Below are positions 1 through 5,244 of a stretch of DNA of 6,908 bases, one piece after another; positions within the stretch are counted from its first letter, which is position 1, and each line of letters begins with the position of its first letter. The DNA is from Pseudomonadota bacterium (GTDB taxonomy: Bacteria > Pseudomonadota > Alphaproteobacteria > Rhizobiales > Hyphomicrobiaceae), in the NCBI GenBank assembly GCA_023416575.1, contig JAEZHL010000220.1:1-6908 (forward strand). Reading direction: 5' to 3'. A program made the position numbers and the translations under genes. The notes under the pieces were generated by a model that was not told the DNA's origin, searched no databases, and was given only the letters and a program-made list of their open reading frames with translations.

Positions 1-2
1 AT

Positions 3-1145
3 TTCAAGCGCGACGTGCCGTTCCACGACATCTACATCCACGCCCTCGTCCGAGACGAGAAGGGGCAGAAGATGTCGAAGTCCAAGGGGAACGTCATGGA
101 CCCCCTGGACCTGATCGATCAATTCGGCGCCGATGCGCTGCGGTTCACGCTGGCCGCGATGGCGGCGCAGGGGCGGGACATCAAGCTCGCTCGCCAGCGC
201 GTCGAGGGCTACCGGAACTTCGCCACGAAGCTCTGGAACGCGGCGCGCTTCGCCGAGATGAACGAGTGTGTGCGCGTCAAGGGTTTCGACCCTGCGTCGG
301 CCGAGCTCACGGTCAATCGCTGGATCGCCGGCGAGACGGAGCGCACGGCGAAGGCGGTGACGGCGGCAATCGAAGCCTACAAATTCAACGAGGCGGCCGG
401 CGCCATCTACGAATTCACCTGGGGCATCTTCTGCGACTGGTACCTGGAGCTGGTGAAGCCGGTTCTCGGTGGCAGCGATGACGAGGCCAAGTCCGAGACG
501 CGGGCGATGGTGGCCTGGACGCTCGATCAGGTGCTGAAGCTCCTGCATCCGTTTATGCCGTTCATCACGGAAGAGCTGTGGGAGCATATGGTCGAGCACG
601 GCGTCAAACGCGATGCGATGCTGGTGCTGAGCGCCTGGCCGCAGCTCGACGGTCTCGCGGATCCGGCGGCGGACGAGGAGCTCGGCTGGGTCCTGAAGCT
701 CGTCGGCGAGGTCCGCTCGGTCAGATCCGAGATGAACGTTCCGGCGGGCGCGAAGGTGCCGCTGGTGCTGGTGGGGAGCAGCGCGGACGTCGTTCAGCGT
801 GCCGAGCGGCATCGGGAGACGATCAGCCGCCTCGCACGGCTGAGCAGCATGGCGTTCGATAAGTCGGCGCCTGCTGGCGCGGTGCTGATCGCGTTCGACG
901 AGACGACGGCAGCGCTGCCCTTGGCCGGGATCATCGACATGGCGGCCGAGCGCGCGCGGCTGAAGCGCGAGATCGAGAAGACGGCCGGCGAAATCGCTCG
1001 GATCGACGCTAAGCTCGCCAACGAGAGCTTCGTTGCTCGCGCGCCGGAGGAGGTCGTGGAGACCGAGCGCGAACGGCGCGAGGACTATCTTGCCCAGAAG
1101 GCCAAGTTCGCCGAGGCGCTCGCCCGGCTGGAAGCCGCGGGCTGA
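3..1145 (+). CDS. valS: Valine--tRNA ligase, C-terminal part (5' end outside window)
   Basis: Cytoplasmic class I aminoacyl-tRNA synthetase that attaches valine to tRNA-Val. The frame is open from base 3, so the gene enters from the left edge; the GTG at 15 is an internal valine codon, not a start. The visible 380 residues begin just before the catalytic KMSKS loop (residues 23-27, in GQKMSKSKGN), which binds ATP during activation. The helical anticodon-binding domain follows, with the family-typical LLHPFMPFITEELW segment at about 180-193. Residues 313-380 are a charged coiled-coil arm containing LANESFVARAPEEVV, as in bacterial ValRS, where it contacts the tRNA elbow. Bacterial ValRS is about 900-950 residues, so roughly the N-terminal 500-550 (HIGH motif, editing domain) lie outside. 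The stop is TGA at 1143-1145. The gene faces the membrane-protein gene convergently. The identification is secure; isoleucyl and leucyl enzymes lack this C-terminal arm. Confidence 0.97.
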   Translation, partial: FKRDVPFHDIYIHALVRDEKGQKMSKSKGNVMDPLDLIDQFGADALRFTLAAMAAQGRDIKLARQRVEGYRNFATKLWNAARFAEMNECVRVKGFDPASAELTVNRWIAGETERTAKAVTAAIEAYKFNEAAGAIYEFTWGIFCDWYLELVKPVLGGSDDEAKSETRAMVAWTLDQVLKLLHPFMPFITEELWEHMVEHGVKRDAMLVLSAWPQLDGLADPAADEELGWVLKLVGEVRSVRSEMNVPAGAKVPLVLVGSSADVVQRAERHRETISRLARLSSMAFDKSAPAGAVLIAFDETTAALPLAGIIDMAAERARLKREIEKTAGEIARIDAKLANESFVARAPEEVVETERERREDYLAQKAKFAEALARLEAAG

Positions 1146-1161
1146 CGAGAGCGACGAGCCG

Positions 1162-1192
1162 GGGAAGGGGAGGGGAGAACATCCCCCTTCCC
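1162..1192. terminator. Candidate bidirectional hairpin between convergent genes
   Basis: GGGAAGGGG at 1162-1170 is exactly complementary to CCCCTTCCC at 1184-1192, with a 13-nt loop. It lies 17 nt after the valS stop and within the convergent gap before the end of the membrane-protein gene, where a terminator for either strand would be expected. Neither strand has a T tract after the stem, so it is not a canonical intrinsic terminator. It may instead slow polymerase, mark an mRNA 3' end, or assist Rho. The purine arm and loop together hold three runs of four G. Confidence 0.4.
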
Positions 1193-1240
1193 ACGGCCGT
1201 GCAAAAGCAATCGACTAGGATCGCGTGAACCGGGCGTGGC

Positions 1241-2029
1241 TCAACAGCCGGGCAACTCGAGCTCGCGGACTCGGCGCGCGAGCACGATCATGTATCCCAG
1301 AAGGAAGTAGTAGATATAGCTTTCGGTGGCTTCGGCGGGCCGAAAAACCACGTCAGCGAACAAATTCGTCTTGTCCAGCGTCGCGCTCAATTTGAAGAAC
1401 AACAGCCCGACCACTGTCGGAACAAGGGTGGCGGGTGGAAGGAACAGGGCCAGCCGCCCCTGCCGGGGCACGATGGAGGTGATCCGAGCCAGGATTGGGA
1501 TCACGAGCCCGCCAGTGACGATGGCGATCTCCAGCACCGTGCGCGGGAAGTGGTTGAACAACGCGCTGACGTTGTGGAGGTTGGTTTCCTGCTGCCGGTT
1601 GATCTCGGCCCAGTAGTCGGGCGCCTCCCACGAGAAGACGTGCTGGCCCCAGCTATGCTCCTCGCCAGCGATGTAGAAGCAGCCGAGCCCCATCACGACG
1701 ATGTACCAGAACAGGAGCTGCCGCTGCCGCACATAGAGGCGGAACAATAGGCGCAGCGCGATGAGAGCAGCCGCCAGCGGAATGAAGAAGTGGCCCACCT
1801 CCAGAAATCCGTACCCTTCGGGCAGGATCCATTCCACATAGAAGTGCGGCCAGACGGCGCAGATGACGACCAACGCCACGAGTAGCACGGCTGGCAGGCC
1901 GAGCCACCACCAAGCCTCATCCCTCCCGGGGTCGGAGGCGAACGGGCCGGCGACGTCGAGCTGCTGCAACGCGGCTCGCCAGCGGGCTGCGAGAGGGGAG
2001 GGGCGAGATTTAAGGTCGCTAATGGGCAT
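1241..2029 (-). CDS. Conserved multi-pass membrane protein of unknown function
   Basis: Predicted inner-membrane protein of 262 residues; I recognise no characterised function. It has a hydrophilic N-terminus (about 1-40), then hydrophobic segments at roughly 43-61, 75-96, 104-121, 165-187, 193-212 and 238-251. These suggest five or six membrane spans. A strongly polar, conserved-looking stretch between spans at 122-153 starts GEEHSWGQ and ends NRQQETNLHN. I recall GEE-x-SWGQ and NLHN motifs from uncharacterised bacterial membrane proteins, so this is probably a real family. A second acidic pair (E233, E236) precedes the last span. The clustered Glu, His, Asn and Gln residues could bind a metal or form an active site, but that is inference. 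The start is ATG at 2029-2027: an in-frame TAG lies 12 nt upstream and no earlier start is possible. No clear Shine-Dalgarno is visible. It is divergent from ilvD and convergent with valS, so it is probably monocistronic. Confidence 0.85.
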   Translation of the reverse strand: MPISDLKSRPSPLAARWRAALQQLDVAGPFASDPGRDEAWWWLGLPAVLLVALVVICAVWPHFYVEWILPEGYGFLEVGHFFIPLAAALIALRLLFRLYVRQRQLLFWYIVVMGLGCFYIAGEEHSWGQHVFSWEAPDYWAEINRQQETNLHNVSALFNHFPRTVLEIAIVTGGLVIPILARITSIVPRQGRLALFLPPATLVPTVVGLLFFKLSATLDKTNLFADVVFRPAEATESYIYYFLLGYMIVLARRVRELELPGC

Positions 2030-2138
2030 GAGCCAAATCTACGCAATCTGTCGCGCCGCTGTCACCGGCCCGAGTATCCCGTTCAACGCTGAGCGCCCCG
2101 CTCTCCTCGCATGGAGCGGCACAAGGGCGCGCTCCCAG

Positions 2139-2147
2139 TGTGGATAA
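2139..2147 (-). promoter_or_regulatory. Perfect consensus DnaA-box sequence
   Basis: The plus strand reads TGTGGATAA, the exact reverse complement of the high-affinity DnaA box TTATCCACA. It lies in the divergent spacer, 110 bases upstream of the membrane-protein start and about 270 bases upstream of ilvD. It is alone: I found no second good box, no AT-rich unwinding element and none of the genes usually next to an alphaproteobacterial origin. An origin is therefore unlikely. It could be a DnaA regulatory or titration site, or a chance match. Confidence 0.4.
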
Positions 2148-2360
2148 CCTCCGGTGCCGCGCTGGCTCGGATTGTGACCTGTGGCGCAGAGGCCACGCAA
2201 TTCCCTGCAATCGCCTCTATTGGGCCACAAAAACGGGTCACCTTGTATGAATACCTCATGAATGCGGCCGTCCGCTCGCGATTGTTGCATAACGTGCCGA
2301 GCGGCGGGTCGAACTGGATCATTGAGCCGAAGGATAGCTCTCCTTAGAGTGCGGGCGCGC

Positions 2361-2380
2361 GCGTGCCTGGACATGCACGC
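2361..2380 (+). promoter_or_regulatory. Small hairpin in the presumed ilvD 5' leader
   Basis: GCGTGC at 2361-2366 is the exact reverse complement of GCACGC at 2375-2380, with an 8-nt loop. It follows an alternating GC run and ends 37 nt before the chosen ilvD start. The stem is only 6 bp, though entirely strong apart from one A-T pair. It could shape the 5' leader or be chance in GC-rich DNA. Confidence 0.25.
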
Positions 2381-2402
2381 TCAAGGAATGCCTAAACTCG
2401 CG

Positions 2403-2407
2403 GGAGA
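2403..2407 (+). promoter_or_regulatory. Ribosome binding site supporting the ilvD start at 2418
   Basis: GGAGA at 2403-2407 lies 10 nt before the ATG at 2418. This spacing is usable though slightly long. The earlier in-frame ATG at 2388 has AAGGA directly abutting it with no spacer, so it is a poorer start. The downstream choice also gives the normal family length. Confidence 0.55.
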
Positions 2408-2417
2408 TCAGGTCGAT

Positions 2418-4142
2418 ATGGACCCCAAAAAATTCGATAAATCCAAGCTGCCGAGCCGCCATGTGACTGAGGGCCCGTCGCGGGCGCCTCACCGCTCCTA
2501 CTACTATGCCATGGGGCTTACCGAGGAGCAGATCCATCGCCCGTTCGTCGGCGTCGTCTCCTGCTGGAATGAAGCGGCCCCGTGCAACATCGCCCTGATG
2601 CGGCAGGCCCAGTCGGCCAAGAAGGGTGTCGACGAGGCGGGCGGCACGCCGCGCGAGTTCTGCACCATCACAGTCACCGACGGCATCGCCATGGGTCACC
2701 AGGGCATGAAGTCCTCACTCGTCTCGCGCGAGGTGATCGCCGATTCCATCGAGCTGACGATGCGCGGCCACTGCTACGACGGCATGGTGGGCATCGCCGG
2801 CTGCGACAAGTCTCTGCCCGGCGTCATGATGTCGATGCTGCGTCTCAACGTGCCGGCCGTGTTCATGTACGGCGGCTCGATCCGGCCTGGCCGCTTCCAC
2901 GGCAAGGACGTGACCGTCGTTGACGTGTTCGAGGGCGTCGGCCAGCATTCGGCCGGCAAGATGTCGGATGCCGACCTGCACGAGCTCGAGTGTGTGGCTT
3001 GCCCCGGTGCCGGTGCCTGCGGTGGCCAGTTCACCGCCAACACGATGGCCTGTGTGTCCGAGGCGATCGGCCTCGCGCTGCCCGGCTCGGCCGGTGCGCC
3101 GGCGCCCGACACGAGCCGCGACTATTACGCGGTCGAGAGCGGCCGGGCCGTCATGCGGCTGCTCGCCGATGGTCTGCGTCCGCGTGAGATCGCGACGCGC
3201 AAGGCATTCGAGAACGCAGCGACGATCGTTGCCGCCACCGGTGGCTCGACCAACGCCGCGCTGCACCTGCCAGCCATGGCGCACGAGTGTGGCATCGACT
3301 TCGACCTGTTCGACGTTGCCGAGATCTTCAAGCGCACGCCGTACATCGCCGACCTGAAGCCGGGCGGCAAGTACGTGGCCAAGGACGTCTACGAGATCGG
3401 CGGCGTGCCGCAGATCATGCGGGCACTGCTCGACGGCGGCTATCTGCACGAGGACTGCATCACGGTCACGGGCAAGACGATCAAGCAGAACCTCGAGAGC
3501 GTGAAGTTCAACACCGATCAGAAGGTCGTGTACCCCGTCTCGAACGCGATCTCGCCGACCGGCGGCGTCGTCGGCCTCAAGGGCTCGCTGGCGCCCGACG
3601 GCGCCATCGTCAAGGTGGCTGGCATGAAGAAGCTGCAGTTCGAGGGATCGGCGCGCTGCTTCGATTGCGAGGAGGATGCGTTTGCGGCAGTCGAGGCCGG
3701 GAAGATCAATCCTGGCGACGTGATCATCATCCGCTACGAGGGTCCGAAGGGTGGCCCCGGCATGCGTGAGATGTTGTCCACAACCGCTGCCCTCTACGGC
3801 CGCGGCATGGGCGAGTCGGTTGCGCTTATCACGGACGGTCGCTTCTCGGGCGCGACGCGCGGCTTCTGCATCGGCCATGTCGGGCCCGAGGCGGCGGTCG
3901 GCGGCCCGATCGCACTGGTGCAGGATGGTGACACCATCCGCATAGATGCCGAGGCCGGCACACTTGATCTTCTTGTCGACACAACTGAGCTCGAATCGCG
4001 TCGTAAGGCTTGGAAAGCACCCGCGAACTCGTACCAGAGCGGGGTCTTGAGGAAGTATGCGGATCAGGTAGGGCCGGCGCGTCAGGGCGCTGTCACCCAC
4101 GCTGGCGGAAAGGCAGAAGTTGTCTGTTACGCGGATATCTAG
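2418..4142 (+). CDS. ilvD: Dihydroxy-acid dehydratase, [2Fe-2S] type
   Basis: Cytoplasmic enzyme of branched-chain amino acid synthesis. It dehydrates 2,3-dihydroxy-isovalerate and 2,3-dihydroxy-3-methylvalerate to the keto acids that become valine (also leucine and pantothenate) and isoleucine. From the ATG at 2418 it has 574 residues, normal for the family; the frame stays open back to 2262, but that extension matches nothing. Aligned from memory with known IlvD proteins, cluster ligands are C56 (in APCN), C129 (in GCDKSLPG) and C201 (in GACGG). Metal ligands are D88 (in TDGIAMGH), D130, carbamylatable K131 and E451. The catalytic base is S477 in DGRFSG. Three cysteines indicate the oxygen-stabler [2Fe-2S] class. 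The LPSRHVTEGP-type N-terminus favours DHAD over sugar-acid dehydratases of the same superfamily. Its last 23 nt overlap the ExoR-like gene. No frameshift or missing key residue is seen. Confidence 0.97.
   Translation: MDPKKFDKSKLPSRHVTEGPSRAPHRSYYYAMGLTEEQIHRPFVGVVSCWNEAAPCNIALMRQAQSAKKGVDEAGGTPREFCTITVTDGIAMGHQGMKSSLVSREVIADSIELTMRGHCYDGMVGIAGCDKSLPGVMMSMLRLNVPAVFMYGGSIRPGRFHGKDVTVVDVFEGVGQHSAGKMSDADLHELECVACPGAGACGGQFTANTMACVSEAIGLALPGSAGAPAPDTSRDYYAVESGRAVMRLLADGLRPREIATRKAFENAATIVAATGGSTNAALHLPAMAHECGIDFDLFDVAEIFKRTPYIADLKPGGKYVAKDVYEIGGVPQIMRALLDGGYLHEDCITVTGKTIKQNLESVKFNTDQKVVYPVSNAISPTGGVVGLKGSLAPDGAIVKVAGMKKLQFEGSARCFDCEEDAFAAVEAGKINPGDVIIIRYEGPKGGPGMREMLSTTAALYGRGMGESVALITDGRFSGATRGFCIGHVGPEAAVGGPIALVQDGDTIRIDAEAGTLDLLVDTTELESRRKAWKAPANSYQSGVLRKYADQVGPARQGAVTHAGGKAEVVCYADI
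4107..4113 (+). promoter_or_regulatory. Ribosome binding site for the TTG start of the ExoR-like gene
   Basis: GGAAAGG at 4107-4113 sits 6 nt upstream of TTG at 4120, inside the final codons of ilvD. It is the best-placed Shine-Dalgarno near this start. It supports translation beginning within ilvD rather than at a later GTG (4207) or ATG (4246), both of which would discard the signal peptide. Confidence 0.7.
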
Positions 4143-5163
4143 ATCGCTCCTCGGGCTAGCGCTGTTTTCAGCGCTAGCCTCTACTGCCAGTCTGGCGGCG
4201 CGAGGCGTGACATTCGCATCGCCGCAGGCAGCCCTCGAGCAGGGCATGGGCGCGCTGAGAGCTGGACGCCTCGATGTCGCCCTTCCGGCCCTGGAGCACG
4301 CCGCGGGCAAGGGCGTGTTCCTCGCGGAGTTCTATCTGGCCCGCCTGTTTGCCGACACCACCGGTCCCCACGCCGATCCCGCCAAGGCCTACGTCATTTT
4401 CCAGCGCCTCGCCGACGAGCACGCCGACATCGATCCTGACGACGATCAGCGCGCGCCTTTCGTGGCCAAGGCCTTCACCGCGCTCGCCGGCTACCTGAGG
4501 CACGGCATTCCTGAAATCTCGCTGAAATCAGATCCGGCGCGCGCCGCCGAGTACCTGCACCACGCCGCCACGTTCTTCAACGATCAGGATGCGCAGTTCG
4601 AGCTCGCCAAGCTCTACCTCAAGGGCGAGGGCGTGCCGGCGGATACCAAGAAGGCCATGCACTGGCTGGCCGTTTTGACGGAGTTGGGCCACGCCAGCGC
4701 GCAGGCGTTCCTGGCCGATCTCTACTGGCAGGGTAAGCACGTCGACCGGAACCCGATGCGGGCCTATGCGCTCGTCACGGTCGCGGCCGAGAATGCGCCA
4801 GCGCACGAGCGCATCTGGATCGAGGACATTCACCAGTACATCTATTGCGGCGTGGCTGCGGATGTGCGGAAGGGCGCCGAGACGCTGATCTCATCCTGGC
4901 GCAATCGCTATGGCCGCCCGCCAGCTGTGGTCATCGATCGCTTCGGTCTCGGCCGCCTGCAGCGCGGGCCGGTCCGGACCTGCAGCAATGGCGAGACGGT
5001 GCACATCGCCGGCCAGCGGCACGAAGAGCAGCCGGTCAGCGCCCCAACGAACGTTGCAACTTCTGCGCTGCGGTCCGAAAGTGCGCCGAACGTGGCTCAG
5101 GGCAATGTCGCCGGGTTCAGTCTCCGTGAGGCTGGCGACGCCGTTTCCAACCCGAACCGCTGA
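4120..5163 (+). CDS. Secreted Sel1-repeat protein, ExoR-like, with C-terminal extension
   Basis: Probable periplasmic protein of 347 residues. The TTG start at 4120 has a good Shine-Dalgarno and yields a classical signal peptide: R5 and R8, a hydrophobic core at about 10-21, and likely cleavage near A26. A helical-repeat solenoid follows: a TPR/Sel1-like unit at about 36-78, a degenerate one at 86-150, and clear Sel1 units at 157-190 and 191-225. The arrangement, including SLAGYY-like ALAGYLRHGI at 122-130 and DAQFELAKLYLKGEG at 157-171, resembles rhizobial ExoR as I remember it. ExoR is a periplasmic inhibitor of the ExoS-ChvI two-component system controlling exopolysaccharide and motility. 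ExoR is about 268 residues; this protein carries about 80 more, including FGLGRLQRGPVRTCSNGE (276-293) and a low-complexity tail. It may therefore be a paralogue rather than ExoR itself. It overlaps ilvD by 23 nt, so co-transcription and translational coupling are likely. Its function is inferred only. Confidence 0.85.
   Translation: MSVTRISRSLLGLALFSALASTASLAARGVTFASPQAALEQGMGALRAGRLDVALPALEHAAGKGVFLAEFYLARLFADTTGPHADPAKAYVIFQRLADEHADIDPDDDQRAPFVAKAFTALAGYLRHGIPEISLKSDPARAAEYLHHAATFFNDQDAQFELAKLYLKGEGVPADTKKAMHWLAVLTELGHASAQAFLADLYWQGKHVDRNPMRAYALVTVAAENAPAHERIWIEDIHQYIYCGVAADVRKGAETLISSWRNRYGRPPAVVIDRFGLGRLQRGPVRTCSNGETVHIAGQRHEEQPVSAPTNVATSALRSESAPNVAQGNVAGFSLREAGDAVSNPNR
4154..4179 (+). 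repeat. Perfect 11-bp inverted repeat (hairpin) at the ilvD/ExoR-like junction
   Basis: GGCTAGCGCTG at 4154-4164 is exactly complementary to CAGCGCTAGCC at 4169-4179, with a TTTT loop; G4153 and T4180 can add a G-U pair. It begins 12 nt after the ilvD stop and lies wholly inside the ExoR-like coding sequence, encoding part of the signal-peptide core (GLALFSALA). No T tract follows, so it is not a standard terminator. It could protect the ilvD mRNA 3' end, tune expression of the downstream gene, or bind a protein as DNA. Confidence 0.8.
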
Positions 5164-5244
5164 GCCCGTAGCTCGGCCAGCCCAGCCACGTCATTCAACT
5201 ACCGTCGGCGGCCGTGCTCATCCGCCGCCCGTCACGGTTCCGCA
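5164..5244. other. Convergent gap with weak candidate terminator hairpin
   Basis: This 81-base spacer separates the ends of the ExoR-like gene (plus) and the ABC-F gene (minus). CGGCGG at 5206-5211 pairs with CCGCCG at 5222-5227 across a 10-nt loop. The stem is short, purely G/C and lacks a T tract on either side, so intrinsic termination is only weakly supported. Nothing else is recognisable. Confidence 0.3.

Larger units (their letters stand above)
2030..2417. other. Divergent intergenic region upstream of ilvD and the membrane gene
   Basis: This 388-base spacer between the two divergent starts should hold both promoters. Short open frames occur on both strands, but their products are low-complexity, motif-free and unlike any family I know, so I call no gene. 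The ilvD frame itself stays open back to 2262, which is not evidence of coding. I found no convincing -35/-10 pair on either strand; alphaproteobacterial promoters are often poorly conserved. The 2220-2300 part is the most A/T-rich on the ilvD side (TTGTAT at 2243, CATAAC around 2288) and is the likeliest promoter area. I saw no leader peptide rich in Ile, Val or Leu codons and no T-box-like element, so classical ilv attenuation is not apparent. A perfect DnaA box and a small hairpin are listed separately. Confidence 0.6.

Noticed and set aside
2181..2196. GTGGC / GCCAC inverted repeat with a 6-nt loop in the divergent spacer.
   Set aside because: A five-base stem is expected by chance at this GC content, and it is not placed next to any start or terminator signal.
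2039..2374. Short open frames on both strands in the ilvD upstream spacer (for example about 111 codons on minus, 78 codons on plus from 2111).
   Set aside because: No convincing ribosome binding site, no family resemblance, and products look like random translation of GC-rich DNA. None is rich in Ile, Val or Leu as an ilv leader peptide would be.
2262..2417. N-terminal extension of IlvD by 52 residues from an upstream GTG/ATG-type start.
   Set aside because: The extension resembles nothing in the family. The ATG at 2418 gives the normal length of 574 residues, begins in the right place relative to the conserved N-terminus, and has a usable ribosome binding site.
3923..3939. Perfect 7-bp inverted repeat GGATGGT / ACCATCC with a 3-nt spacer inside ilvD.
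   Set aside because: It lies in a conserved coding stretch (QDGDTIR) where the codons alone can produce it. Nothing about its position suggests regulation.
2715..4310. A 531-codon open frame on the minus strand opposite ilvD and the beginning of the ExoR-like gene.
   Set aside because: Its product is a compositionally skewed Ala/Arg/Asp/His-rich sequence with no motif, while the plus strand encodes a complete IlvD with every catalytic residue. Long antisense frames are expected in GC-rich genes with G/C-ending codons.
3..5163. A joint valine operon of valS and ilvD.
   Set aside because: An opposite-strand gene and a divergent spacer lie between them, so they cannot share one transcript. Their proximity may be coincidental.
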